64,000 bases of DNA from Bacillus sp. MYb209 (GCF_002975175.1 NZ_PCNZ01000004.1:310001-374000), one strand, 5' to 3'. Shown: positions 1 through 9,212, numbered from the stretch's first letter. Numbers and translations: made by a program. Notes: generated by a model not told the origin, from the letters alone.

Positions 1-172
1 TCTTCACTTGCAAATTACTAAAAAACCTTTAAAATTTACAAGATGACTAAATATACAAATTTTATCTACATTCCTTATAAACTAAAAATTATTAACTACA
101 ACGTTTTTTCAATTTTAAGAAGTATTATACTCTTCGTTTTTTTCTTATAAGCATACTTTTTATAAGGAAATC

Positions 173-181
173 TGGTACAAT
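173..181 (+). promoter_or_regulatory. possible extended -10 promoter of the GGDEF/EAL gene
   Basis: TGGTACAAT at 173-181 fits an extended -10 element (TG-N-TACAAT) about 65 bases before the likely TTG start. No convincing -35 is seen, so this is a weak call. The rest of bases 1-246 is AT-rich and holds no other recognisable feature. Confidence 0.35.
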
Positions 182-246
182 CCTTAATTAATATTACTAT
201 GTATAGATATTACGAATATAGTACATACTTTAAGAAGGTGATTTTA

Positions 247-2967
247 TTGAAATTAAATAAAAATTTACAAATATGTATATTAATCGCAACGTTAATATGC
301 TATTCAATCTATTCTATGTTTTTCTTTCTGTTCCCTACTCATTTTTCAAATTTCAATGTACGCTTCGCTTCACTCATCGTTGAAGCCATTACATTTATAT
401 CACTAATTTACTCTATATATTCTAAAAAAGTTAGTTCAAATCCTTTTTGGATATGTATCACAATAGCAATTGGTAGTTTTTTATTGGGAAAAATAGTATA
501 TACGTATCAAGATACCTTTTTCGAAATTCCAATACATCATTTTACTATTTCTGATGTATTTTACATGTTTTTTCTATTCTTCTGCCTTATCGCTTTCTGC
601 TATAAAATCTTAAAAGAGTGCAATAAATGGGAAAAGGCGTTCTTTATTTGTGATCTATGTATCGTACTCATTTCTATATTTACATTAGAATGGTATTTAT
701 TTAATCAGCCAGATTTAAATATATTTTCCCTTTCACTGGGAGATATTTTTCTCTCCTTTCTATATCCAGTTGCAGACCTATTATTTCTTCTACTAGGTGT
801 TAGTCTCTTTTTCCGTCCAACTGTTTTTAATTCAAAACGGAAAATTTATATTTTTATTTTTGTATTAATAAGTTCTGCAACTTTTAACTATATTTATTTT
901 TACTTACATAACCATTTATCAACTGACACGATAACATCATTACGTCTTTTATATAGAATACCTATATTACTTATCGCAATAGCTGGGGCTATTTCAGAAG
1001 ATTATAATAGTCATAAAAATTATTTCATTGTAAACCCTATACTAGGAAAAAAAGTATTAGTCGTGTTTCCCTATCTTGCTGTTGCAATACTAATCGGGTT
1101 TACATTAAAAGAACAAACAGCATCTTCAACTCTCATTACAGGAAATTGTATTACTTTTGTTTTCGTACTCATTCGTCATTCTATTGTACGTATGCAAAAC
1201 AATTCCCTAACAAAACGTCTACAAGCATTTAATGCTCAACTAGAAGAAAAAGTTACTTTACGGACCTCTGATTTAGTCCAAAAATCAGAGGCTTTATCGC
1301 AAAAACAACAAAAATTCAAATCTTTATATGAGTATCATCCTGATCCTATTTTTACGATTGATTTAAATGGAATATTCTTAAATGTAAATAAAGCTGGGAG
1401 TATACTACTTGGAGCACCAACGAACGAGTTACTTGGTGAAACATGTTTTTCGATTATTTTAGAAGAAGATAAACATAAACTAGCATCTGCATTAGAAAAG
1501 GTTAAACAACAAGAATCAGCATCTTTACAACTTAGTTCTCAATATAAAGATGGCTTTACTTATTTTTTATACGTTACCATCGTTCCTATTATGATAGATG
1601 GACAAATTTCAGGAAGCTATATTATGGTAAAGGATATTACTGCGCTCAAAAAACAACAAGAAGAAATAAAATATTTAGCATTCCACGATACTGTAACGAA
1701 AATCGGGAATCGAGCCTTTTTCCATAAGAAATTAAGAAAAGTTATAAAGAATGCTCAAACAACACAAAGTGAGTTTGCATTATTATATTTAGATTTAGAT
1801 CGCTTTAAAGTAATTAACGATACACTTGGACATTCGTCAGGTGATTACATATTAGAAGAAGTAGCAAAACGTTTCCAATCATGTCTTCCATCACATACTC
1901 ATGTGTCAAGAATCGGTGGCGATGAATTTACAATTTTAATCGAAAACTATATAGACCATGATTCCTTATTCCAGTTATGTAACAAACTATTTGAAAGCAT
2001 GAAAAAACCGTTTGTCATACATGAGCATAAATTAACTTTATCACTTAGTATCGGCATCGCTATATATCCATCTGGCGGAATCGATACCGCTACACTCTTA
2101 AAAAACGCTAATGTTGCAATGTATGATGCTAAGGAAAAAGAGCTTAACTCTGTCTCTATTTATGACGATGTAATCGCTAAAAAAATTGAAAGACGATTAC
2201 AATTAGAAAAAGATTTACCAAACGCAATTCAAAATGAAGAATTATTCCTTTTATATCAACCTCAGGTTGATAGTGAATCTAATAAAATTATCGGTGCTGA
2301 AGCTTTAATCAGATGGAATCATCCCGAATTAGGTGTTATTTCTCCATATGAATTTATCCCGATTGCCGAAGAAACACTACAAATTATTCCAATAGGAAAA
2401 TGGACATTACAGCAAGCCTGTCAGCAAATGAAACGTTGGCACGCACTCGGATATTCACATTTAAAAATAGGAGTAAATCTATCTGCTAAAGAATTTGAAC
2501 AAGAAGATTTTGTAAAGTCTATTTCTTCTACATTAGCAACTACAGGTTTACCAGCAAGTTCTCTCGATCTTGAATTAACAGAACGAATTGCAATGATGGA
2601 TGAGAGAGAAACATTGATAAAACTGCGTACACTAAAAAGTTTAGGCATTCACATTTCAATCGACGACTTTGGTACAGGCTATTCTTCCCTAGCCTACTTA
2701 CCTTTATATCCAATCGATACGTTAAAAATCCCGAGAGAATTTATTACAATGTCTGAAACGTGTGAAGATGGAATGGAAATCATTAAAACGATCATCACAT
2801 TAGCACATACACTAGGAATGTCTGTCATTGCTGAAGGTGTAGAAACGAAAGAACACGTAAATTTCCTTCAAAAAAATAAATGTCAGTTTATTCAAGGTTA
2901 TTATTACAGTAAACCTATTCATACAAATGCATTTACTAAGCTGTTAGAAAACGGTATTCGTCCATAG
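247..2967 (+). CDS. membrane PAS-GGDEF-EAL c-di-GMP turnover protein
   Basis: Likely makes and/or degrades cyclic di-GMP at the membrane. The first 300 residues are a run of about nine hydrophobic segments (an integral sensor). A coiled-coil linker follows, then a PAS domain near 355-470, a GGDEF domain near 480-640 with an intact RIGGDEF motif, and an EAL domain near 660-900. EAL active-site motifs are present: AEALIRW, GVNLS, LELTE, IDDFGTGYSSL, AEGVE and QGYYYSKP. One deviation is KIP where KID is usual; the lysine is kept. I prefer the TTG at 247 because GAAGGTG lies six bases before it; an ATG at 199 is in frame but has no ribosome binding site. Monocistronic, convergent with the murG-like operon. 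Net activity cannot be told from sequence. Confidence 0.9.
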   Translation: MKLNKNLQICILIATLICYSIYSMFFFLFPTHFSNFNVRFASLIVEAITFISLIYSIYSKKVSSNPFWICITIAIGSFLLGKIVYTYQDTFFEIPIHHFTISDVFYMFFLFFCLIAFCYKILKECNKWEKAFFICDLCIVLISIFTLEWYLFNQPDLNIFSLSLGDIFLSFLYPVADLLFLLLGVSLFFRPTVFNSKRKIYIFIFVLISSATFNYIYFYLHNHLSTDTITSLRLLYRIPILLIAIAGAISEDYNSHKNYFIVNPILGKKVLVVFPYLAVAILIGFTLKEQTASSTLITGNCITFVFVLIRHSIVRMQNNSLTKRLQAFNAQLEEKVTLRTSDLVQKSEALSQKQQKFKSLYEYHPDPIFTIDLNGIFLNVNKAGSILLGAPTNELLGETCFSIILEEDKHKLASALEKVKQQESASLQLSSQYKDGFTYFLYVTIVPIMIDGQISGSYIMVKDITALKKQQEEIKYLAFHDTVTKIGNRAFFHKKLRKVIKNAQTTQSEFALLYLDLDRFKVINDTLGHSSGDYILEEVAKRFQSCLPSHTHVSRIGGDEFTILIENYIDHDSLFQLCNKLFESMKKPFVIHEHKLTLSLSIGIAIYPSGGIDTATLLKNANVAMYDAKEKELNSVSIYDDVIAKKIERRLQLEKDLPNAIQNEELFLLYQPQVDSESNKIIGAEALIRWNHPELGVISPYEFIPIAEETLQIIPIGKWTLQQACQQMKRWHALGYSHLKIGVNLSAKEFEQEDFVKSISSTLATTGLPASSLDLELTERIAMMDERETLIKLRTLKSLGIHISIDDFGTGYSSLAYLPLYPIDTLKIPREFITMSETCEDGMEIIKTIITLAHTLGMSVIAEGVETKEHVNFLQKNKCQFIQGYYYSKPIHTNAFTKLLENGIRP

Positions 2968-3028
2968 TATATAGCTCTATACAGAATATAATCGGCATAA
3001 GTAACAATGAATTTGAACAACTACAGTA

Positions 3029-3058
3029 AAAAGGAAAGAAGATACCTTCTTTCCTTTT
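3029..3058. terminator. bidirectional terminator between GGDEF/EAL gene and murG-like gene
   Basis: Perfect stem AAAAGGAAAGAA / TTCTTTCCTTTT with a six-base loop and T-runs on both strands, placed between two convergent genes. Confidence 0.85.
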
Positions 3059-3079
3059 ATTTTTCCATTCAAATTTCTA

Positions 3080-4144
3080 TTATTTGACGACTTCATTTAT
3101 TAAATCTATTAATTGATGAATCCCCTCATCATTTGTTTTCTTATATCCATTCATGTTTTGAATATATCTCTCCTTATTGGCATACAACTGATTTACTGCA
3201 TGTGTAAATGTACTATTACTTACTCTATCTTGAAGTAAAACTTCCGCATACCCTTGTTGTGCAAAATAGTCAGCATTTAAAACTTGATCCCCTCTACTGG
3301 AACCGTTAGTTAACGGAATAAGCAACATCGGTTTCTTCAAAAATAACAATTCAGAAATAGCAGTAGAACCCGCTCTGGAGACTACAACACTTGCCATATT
3401 CAATATATGCGGCAACTCTTCCCCTATATATTCAAATTGCATATAACCTTCCATGCCAATAGATGAGTCCATCTTTCCTTTACCGCACATATGAACAATA
3501 TTAAAACCTATTAATAATGTATCTAAACTTTTCCTTACCATATCATTTATCCATTGCGCACCTTGACTCCCGCCCATAATTAACAATACCGGTTTATCTT
3601 GCTGAAATTCACAATAGCTTCTTCCTCGTAATACGTTACCTCTCTCGATTTCTTCTCTTACAATTGGCCCCACATAAACCTTCTTCTCAGTACTTACATT
3701 ACCCCCTGTTTGAGGAAATGTTGTGCATAGTTTTTTAGAAAAAGGTAATGCTATTTTATTTGCCAACCCTAACGTACTATCTGGTTCACGTATTATTATA
3801 GGTACACGATTTAACCATGCCCCTATAACTACAGGAACTGAAACAAATCCTCCTGCAGAAAAGATAACGTCAGGCTTCATTTTCTTAATTAATTTATAAC
3901 TTTGTAAGCAACCGTGTATAATTTTGAAAGGATCTTTAAAGTTCTCCCAATCCCAATATCTCCTAAGCTTCCCGGTTGAAATACTATTATACTTAACATT
4001 TTGAACCAATAATTTTTCAATTCCATTTTGAGATCCAGTATACTCAACTCTCCATCCCTTTTCTATAAATTTAGGAATCAATACAATGTTAATCATAACG
4101 TGTCCGGCTGTACCGCCCCCAGTAAAAAGAATCTTTTTGCTCAT
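3080..4144 (-). CDS. MurG-like UDP-GlcNAc:lipid glycosyltransferase
   Basis: A 354-residue GT28 glycosyltransferase like MurG, which adds GlcNAc to lipid I on the inner face of the membrane. Visible family motifs are FTGGGTAGHV at the N-terminus, GGSQGAQ in the middle and SRAGSTAISELLFLKKPMLL plus GDQVLNA in the donor-binding lobe. Length fits MurG. It is the last gene of a four-gene minus-strand operon with two sugar-nucleotide enzymes, not in a cell-division (dcw) cluster, so it is probably a second MurG paralogue. Whether it acts on lipid I or on another undecaprenyl-linked sugar is not determined by sequence. The gap to the preceding small gene is 48 bases. Confidence 0.85.
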   Translation of the reverse strand: MSKKILFTGGGTAGHVMINIVLIPKFIEKGWRVEYTGSQNGIEKLLVQNVKYNSISTGKLRRYWDWENFKDPFKIIHGCLQSYKLIKKMKPDVIFSAGGFVSVPVVIGAWLNRVPIIIREPDSTLGLANKIALPFSKKLCTTFPQTGGNVSTEKKVYVGPIVREEIERGNVLRGRSYCEFQQDKPVLLIMGGSQGAQWINDMVRKSLDTLLIGFNIVHMCGKGKMDSSIGMEGYMQFEYIGEELPHILNMASVVVSRAGSTAISELLFLKKPMLLIPLTNGSSRGDQVLNADYFAQQGYAEVLLQDRVSNSTFTHAVNQLYANKERYIQNMNGYKKTNDEGIHQLIDLINEVVK

Positions 4145-4192
4145 AACTTATATCCACCTTTATCATTAAAAATCTAGCTTTATATTAATCTT

Positions 4193-4543
4193 TCAAATGT
4201 AAATATACTTACTATTATTTATATAAATCTTTAAATCTATTCCTATATCTTGTAAAAGATCTTTGATGAGTTCATAAAAATCATTTCCATACTCACTACA
4301 CTCATACTGAGCAAAAACTTGAATCACATGCCTAGTTCTTGTCTCTAGTGCTGGCTTTATTGGATCAACCTTTTTTTCTTCCACATACGCTCGATATTGA
4401 TTTATTGCCTCATAGAGGTGCAACACATGCGCTTCTTCATCTTTCCAATCCAGCGTATCAACAATCGAAAGAAATAGCGTATTTTGATTATCTATTGCTT
4501 CATAACCATTCATATACTTCTTACACCCTTTTTTATTTTTCAT
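4193..4543 (-). CDS. small conserved protein, resembles DUF6572
   Basis: A 116-residue soluble protein. The stretch IDNQNTLFLSIVDTLDWKD followed by HLYEAINQYRAYVEE looks like the DUF6572 pattern (a beta-hairpin ending in DxLxW, then a helix); this is from memory of the family and is tentative. The start codon overlaps the stop of the upstream epimerase gene as ATGA, suggesting translational coupling. An alternative in-frame ATG eleven codons in (4513) matches where the conserved-looking part begins. No catalytic motif is visible and I assign no function. Confidence 0.65.
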   Translation of the reverse strand: MKNKKGCKKYMNGYEAIDNQNTLFLSIVDTLDWKDEEAHVLHLYEAINQYRAYVEEKKVDPIKPALETRTRHVIQVFAQYECSEYGNDFYELIKDLLQDIGIDLKIYINNSKYIYI

Positions 4544-5451
4544 TGAATGCAGATGTCACTGCGCTTCGCATACTCAAGTACATCTTTTAATGATTGATGA
4601 AATTGGATTTTTGGGACCCAACCTAACTTTTTTATATCCTCTAACACTAAACTTTTATTTGAGTCACTCTCAAAATTCTCTGTTTCTTTTATAGTAAAGT
4701 TCAGCTGTGTTAATCCTTTATATTGTTCTAATACATCTAATAAAGATCGTTTTACTCCTGATCCAATATTATATTCTTTTCCATTTATACCATCATGCAA
4801 TAACAAATGATACGCTTTAACTGCATCACGTACATCTAGAAAGTCCCTACTATCTTTCAAACTGTTTACTTCAATAATTGGTTCACTTTTACCCGACTCT
4901 ATATCTATCATTTTTTTTGCAAGAATAGAACAAATGCCATTCGATACTCCTGGACCAATTAAGTTCGAGGGCTTTGCAATGATAATATTTGAATCCATTA
5001 ATCCACCCCAAGCCTCTGCGACGATTACTTGCATAGTTTTACTTAAACTATATGGATTTGAAACCTTTATGTTGTTCATACTATCTGCTTGCAATGCAGA
5101 TCCTATAACTAATGTTCTACAATGTGGTGCTTCTTGCTTAATTGCTTCTAATAAATATAACGTCCCTATTACATTAATCTCCATGTATTCAAGAGCAGCT
5201 GTCCAAGACTCTATGACCGAATTCCTTCCTGCTAAATGCAATACATAGTCTGGCTTTATTTGTTTAATTACCTTCATTACTTCGCTCTTATTAGTTAAAT
5301 TACAAGTAATGCCATTCCTGAATTTTTCTCTATATGAGCGATTTTGAAACATAGGAATTACATGAAAGCCCTTGTCTAAAAAATATTGGCAAGCATGGCG
5401 CCCTGTGAAGCCATTTGCACCAGTTATTAAAAGCTTCGCATTTTTTTTCAT
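4540..5451 (-). CDS. NAD-dependent epimerase/dehydratase (extended SDR)
   Basis: A 303-residue extended short-chain dehydrogenase acting on a nucleotide sugar. The N-terminal Rossmann motif is TGANGFTGRHA, and the catalytic Tyr-x3-Lys is in NPYSLSKTM, with SNLIGPG after it. The overall pattern resembles GDP-4-keto-6-deoxymannose reductases (RmD-type), but the exact substrate is unclear. It starts within the stop of the upstream dehydratase gene (four-base ATGA overlap), so the two are probably translated together; the dehydratase would supply a 4-keto-6-deoxy sugar for this enzyme to reduce or epimerise. Confidence 0.85.
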   Translation of the reverse strand: MKKNAKLLITGANGFTGRHACQYFLDKGFHVIPMFQNRSYREKFRNGITCNLTNKSEVMKVIKQIKPDYVLHLAGRNSVIESWTAALEYMEINVIGTLYLLEAIKQEAPHCRTLVIGSALQADSMNNIKVSNPYSLSKTMQVIVAEAWGGLMDSNIIIAKPSNLIGPGVSNGICSILAKKMIDIESGKSEPIIEVNSLKDSRDFLDVRDAVKAYHLLLHDGINGKEYNIGSGVKRSLLDVLEQYKGLTQLNFTIKETENFESDSNKSLVLEDIKKLGWVPKIQFHQSLKDVLEYAKRSDICIQ

Positions 5452-6434
5452 AGTAAAAATCCTCCTTTTTCTAACATTTGTTTCACCTCATGTTTTGCAA
5501 GTAAGTCTTGTTGAGAACTAAAACTCTTCACATCCACAAGCGGATAACTAGCATAATATTCTTGAAGTCCCTCTATAGGAATAGTCGGTAGTACCACAAA
5601 ATAATTTTGATCAAAACTTATACTTGTTTTACTCTCTACCTCAGATAAAAGCATTTCACTTAATTTTTCACCAGGTCTTATCCCTACCTCTTTTATCTTC
5701 ACGTTTTCTTTTTTTGAATCTTCAATCAACACTTTTGCTAAATCCGTTATTTTACATGCTGGCATTTTCATAACAAAGATCTCCCCTCCTCTTCCTTCAG
5801 ATGCTGCTTTAAATAACAATCCAACAGCATCTTCAATTGTTAAGAAAAATCTAGTCATATTTTCATCAGTAATCCCTACCTGTGAAGACTTTTTAATTTG
5901 CTTTTTAAAAAGCGGTACCACACTTCCACTCGTCCCTAAAACATTTCCACCACGAACACAAATGAATTTTGTTTTCTTCGTTTGCACATTCGCATGAACC
6001 ATTAACTTTTCACCAATTGCTTTTGTCATCCCATACGTATTTGATGGGTCGGCCGCTTTATCAGTTGAAACATATATAACTTTCTCAACTTGCTTCTGGA
6101 TTGATGCTTCAATTACATTTTGCGTACCATGTATATTTGTTTTTATAGCTTCATAAGGATAATACTCACATACTGGAACATGTTTTAAAGCTGCAAGATG
6201 GAATACATAATGTACACCTTGGCAAGCATAGACTAGTTGGTCTTTATCACGAATATCTCCAATAATAAATTTTAATCTATCGTCATTTATAAACTGTTGC
6301 TGCATTTCAAACTGAACTGTCTCATTCCTTGAAAAAACCCTAATTTCTTTCGGCGATTTTTCTAATAGTTGTTTTATAAGTTCATGTCCCCACGAACCTG
6401 TTCCACCAGTAATTAAAATTATTTTATTAAGCAT
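5448..6434 (-). CDS. UDP-sugar 4,6-dehydratase, FlaA1/CapE/PseB-like
   Basis: A 328-residue NAD(P)-binding dehydratase of the polysaccharide biosynthesis (CapD/FlaA1) family. Seen: Rossmann TGGTGSWG, FHLAALKHVPVCE, VSTDKAADPSNTYGMTKAIGEK containing the catalytic Tyr and Lys, and MTRFFLTIEDAV, all typical of UDP-GlcNAc 4,6-dehydratases. I start it at the ATG at 6434 because AGGAGG lies just upstream; upstream in-frame codons to 6461 lack such a site. It is the first gene of the operon dehydratase, epimerase, small protein, murG-like. The set probably makes and attaches a modified amino sugar to a lipid-linked or surface glycan (inference). Confidence 0.88.
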   Translation of the reverse strand: MLNKIILITGGTGSWGHELIKQLLEKSPKEIRVFSRNETVQFEMQQQFINDDRLKFIIGDIRDKDQLVYACQGVHYVFHLAALKHVPVCEYYPYEAIKTNIHGTQNVIEASIQKQVEKVIYVSTDKAADPSNTYGMTKAIGEKLMVHANVQTKKTKFICVRGGNVLGTSGSVVPLFKKQIKKSSQVGITDENMTRFFLTIEDAVGLLFKAASEGRGGEIFVMKMPACKITDLAKVLIEDSKKENVKIKEVGIRPGEKLSEMLLSEVESKTSISFDQNYFVVLPTIPIEGLQEYYASYPLVDVKSFSSQQDLLAKHEVKQMLEKGGFLL

Positions 6435-6548
6435 TCCTTTTCCTCCTACCATACATTTCAATAAAAATTGTACTTACCAAAGCTATTGAATTATTTTCAA
6501 TTGATTCAAATCATAATCGTCGTTTGTTACATTAAATTGACAAAATAA

Positions 6549-6583
6549 AAAAACAGAAACTATTAAACATAGTTTCTGTTTTT
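6549..6583. terminator. terminator-like hairpin between divergent genes
   Basis: Stem AAAAACAGAAACTA / TAGTTTCTGTTTTT, 14 bp perfect, with a seven-base loop and T-rich flanks on both strands. It lies upstream of both flanking genes, so it terminates neither of them; it could act as an attenuator or end a small unannotated transcript. A TTGACA sits at 6537-6542 just before it. An inverted repeat AACAGTA / TACTGTT follows at 6598-6621. No other gene is seen in 6435-6744. Confidence 0.6.
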
Positions 6584-6744
6584 CATTTCACCTCTTAACA
6601 GTAAGATTTTTTCATACTGTTTGCACGATAACTATATTACTTGTAAAAAAACACCACTCATTTATTTCATATACTCGTAATAAAATAAATAGAATGATTC
6701 ATAACCAATATCATGTTTAAATTCATGAAAAGGGAGGTAATGGA

Positions 6745-7923
6745 ATGTACCAAAGCAACTCAAATAATACATATAACGAAGCTTCCAAAGCACTTCCTCT
6801 CTCCCTATTTGATGTGAAAAATGAGTTAAAACAAAAATGCAAACTTATTCATTCTGGAACCATGTATAAATTAACGAAAGAAGAGCAACTCATCATCGAC
6901 AACATAAAAGCACAAACAAAACAACTAAATAAAAATAATGTAACAAGAACACGTGCATACTACCAATTTTACACTCAATATCCAGAAATACATTGGGCAC
7001 TACTTGGACATATGGTATCACGTAACGGTGGTTGGAATATGACCGATTTAAAGGGAGATTTATATACGAGAATTTTATCTGAGAAAGATCAAATTACATT
7101 TTTTACTTTCTTAGAAAGAGGAAATTGGCTCATTTTCCAAGATGTATATCCTCAATTTTTGCTATATGAACAAAGTGTAAAAAGATCACAAAGGCTATTT
7201 CACCTTCTCCCTCACCTAAATGTTTCTACATTTATGGAAACGATGTGGAACGATTTTTGGAAAACAGGTAACAAAAAAACATTAGCCATTGCAACTATTA
7301 TTAATGAACAAAACTACTTAGAAAAAAGAGTTATTCAAAATGTACACTTTAAAAAGACTGTACTAAATAGTATTGGATTTAAACTCTTTGATTTCTTTCA
7401 GTTTAATCATATCCTTTTCCCATTCCACGAAAATGATAAGAAACAAAAAGTATTACTATTTGGTGATACAATGAAGCATTTTACGTCCTTGCATGAACGA
7501 ATCTTAATTGGAAAAAGGTTGTATTCACTATTATTTCGGGATACACATATTTTATCTCAAATAATAAGTTGGGCCCAACATCATCCACACACAGGCTCAA
7601 GGAAAGATTACTGGCCTCATTTATTTTCAAGTGTAAATGAATCTTTTTCCCGTGAGTTTTATAAACGCCGAATAAAGAAATGCCAGTTGCGTAGTGGCGC
7701 ATATCGTATATACAGCCCTGCACTCATCTACGCATGGCGCGATATGAAACATGAAGAAGATGAAAGTAAAGATTGGTTTACTGATTGGCAAGTTGTAAAT
7801 TACTTAGTTGATAAGGAGGAGAGTATAAGTGGACAAATTTCAGAAGACTACTGCAAAACACTCGAAAAAATTGAACTTGCCATTCTCGCAAAGAAAAATG
7901 TCCTCCTTCGAGAAGAAGAATAA
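6745..7923 (+). CDS. DUF2515 family protein (YppC-like)
   Basis: A 392-residue protein of the DUF2515 family found in spore-forming Bacillus; function unknown. The family pattern is visible as TRTRAYYQFYTQYPEIHWALLGHMVSRNGGWNMTDLKGD spread over residues 64-105, followed by helical segments and a conserved SGAYRIYSPALIYAWRDM near the C-terminus. No signal peptide or catalytic motif stands out. The start is supported by AGGGAGG nine bases before the ATG. The 3-prime end overlaps the next gene by 95 bases in another frame. Confidence 0.8.
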   Translation: MYQSNSNNTYNEASKALPLSLFDVKNELKQKCKLIHSGTMYKLTKEEQLIIDNIKAQTKQLNKNNVTRTRAYYQFYTQYPEIHWALLGHMVSRNGGWNMTDLKGDLYTRILSEKDQITFFTFLERGNWLIFQDVYPQFLLYEQSVKRSQRLFHLLPHLNVSTFMETMWNDFWKTGNKKTLAIATIINEQNYLEKRVIQNVHFKKTVLNSIGFKLFDFFQFNHILFPFHENDKKQKVLLFGDTMKHFTSLHERILIGKRLYSLLFRDTHILSQIISWAQHHPHTGSRKDYWPHLFSSVNESFSREFYKRRIKKCQLRSGAYRIYSPALIYAWRDMKHEEDESKDWFTDWQVVNYLVDKEESISGQISEDYCKTLEKIELAILAKKNVLLREEE

Positions 7924-8311
7924 TTTTCTAGCATTAGCAGTTACAATCTTACTCTCTGCTATTATTGGAACTTGTTTAGATGCTTTCTTTGTTAATAAAC
8001 AAATATATGCTTTTCCGGTTAGACCCTTCTCATCCACATTTTCAGTTAACATAGCTTTCACGTTACTCGTACTACCGATTTTAACAGCCTCTTTTATACA
8101 AATTTCAAAAACATTATCTACAGTTTCTAGAACTCTATTTATTATTTCAATAGGCGTTTGCGCTAGCATTTTTGAGCAAATTGCTGAGAGGTTAGGTTTA
8201 TTTATTCATAGTGCAGATTGGCATCATAGTTACTCTTTGTTTGGATATATGTTATTTTTATTTTTCATATGGAAGGTCTATCAGTCAATTATTAGTAAAA
8301 ACGGATACTAA
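7829..8311 (+). CDS. small membrane protein, CBO0543-like
   Basis: A 160-residue protein starting with GTG at 7829, directly after AAGGAGGAG; that site decides the start although it puts 95 bases inside the DUF2515 gene. A basic N-terminus is followed by about four membrane segments (near 32-52, 70-92, 100-120 and 135-155). The stretch AFPVRPF with later AERLGLFIHSADWHHSYSLFGY resembles the CBO0543 family of spore-former membrane proteins; that assignment is from memory and moderate. Function unknown. It is probably co-translated with the upstream gene. Confidence 0.7.
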   Translation: MDKFQKTTAKHSKKLNLPFSQRKMSSFEKKNNFLALAVTILLSAIIGTCLDAFFVNKQIYAFPVRPFSSTFSVNIAFTLLVLPILTASFIQISKTLSTVSRTLFIISIGVCASIFEQIAERLGLFIHSADWHHSYSLFGYMLFLFFIWKVYQSIISKNGY

Positions 8312-8343
8312 AAGGCTAACAATCCTTTTAATACCCGTTTTTA
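8297..8343. terminator. bidirectional terminator
   Basis: Long interrupted stem: AAAACGG-TA-TAAAAGG pairs with CCTTTTA-TA-CCGTTTT around an eight-base loop, followed by T-rich DNA. It begins inside the last codons of the CBO0543-like gene and separates it from the convergent HAD phosphatase gene. Confidence 0.75.
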
Positions 8344-8378
8344 TTATAATCCGTTCTTCCTTTTTCACATACAAATCT

Positions 8379-9134
8379 TTATGCATATGACTCTGATAAC
8401 TCAATAATTTTATCACCGATACTTCTCTCGTCAATCTTTAAACATGTTGACGCATGATTCATTAATACTTCATGACTACCAATACAAATACTTTCCTTAG
8501 CATGTATAAACATTGATAAATCGTTTGAATCATTACCAAACACTACGAATTCTCCCTCTTGTATACCTAATCGTTTTAAGCCTTCCCATTTATCAATATG
8601 TGGCGGACTTATATCAATAATCCCCTCTTTATCGTGCTCATATATTCTTATAGGAAGTTCTTCCAACGCATTTATAATTAATTCTTTTTTTATATTATCA
8701 GGAAATAAAACCACCTTTACCACTTCATCAATTTCATCAATATTCATATTAATAGCCAATTGATTAGGGTCGATATTTTTGTAGATAGGGTGATTCTCGC
8801 TTCCTGTATAAGCATAATTCCACTGACTATCTACCAAATATGAAAGACTATACTTTTCTATGATTGAACGCATCGCACTTACTGTTTCAATATCAAAAGG
8901 TATAACTTCAACAACTTTTCTCTCCTTTGCGATAAAGGCACCATTCCCACCAATCATTGAATAATGATGCATATGAGTTGGTAGAACAGGTAATAAATCT
9001 CTAATAGGTCTAGCAGATGCAAATATAATCTCATGTCCTCTACTATGACAAGCGTCGAGCGCTTGAATAATCTCTTTGGTTATTGCTTTTCCTTTAAAAC
9101 AAATAGTACCATCGATATCAAAAATAAATTTCAT
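8379..9134 (-). CDS. Cof-type HAD hydrolase
   Basis: A 251-residue HAD-superfamily IIB phosphatase, probably acting on small phosphorylated metabolites in the cytosol. The nucleophile motif is FDIDGT (Asp6, with Asp8 as acid/base), motif II is FASARP, and the metal-binding motif is FGNDSNDLSMF near residue 200. The cap region between about 80 and 185 fits the Cof/YkrA type. I choose the ATG at 9134 because GGAG lies eight bases upstream; two further in-frame starts at 9140 and 9143 are too close to it. Divergent from the Crp/Fnr-type gene. Confidence 0.85.
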   Translation of the reverse strand: MKFIFDIDGTICFKGKAITKEIIQALDACHSRGHEIIFASARPIRDLLPVLPTHMHHYSMIGGNGAFIAKERKVVEVIPFDIETVSAMRSIIEKYSLSYLVDSQWNYAYTGSENHPIYKNIDPNQLAINMNIDEIDEVVKVVLFPDNIKKELIINALEELPIRIYEHDKEGIIDISPPHIDKWEGLKRLGIQEGEFVVFGNDSNDLSMFIHAKESICIGSHEVLMNHASTCLKIDERSIGDKIIELSESYA

Positions 9135-9173
9135 ATACATCACTCCTTTCTTTTTAATGTAAATGAATTATTT

Positions 9174-9196
9174 TATAATAGACAGGACAGATGTCC
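9174..9196 (+). promoter_or_regulatory. -10 box and palindrome before the Crp/Fnr-type gene
   Basis: TATAAT at 9174-9179 is followed at 9185-9196 by the palindrome GGACA-GA-TGTCC, which would lie at the transcription start. This is a possible autoregulatory operator. No good -35 is seen. Confidence 0.45.
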
Positions 9197-9212
9197 CAAA
9201 AGGAGAAATATT

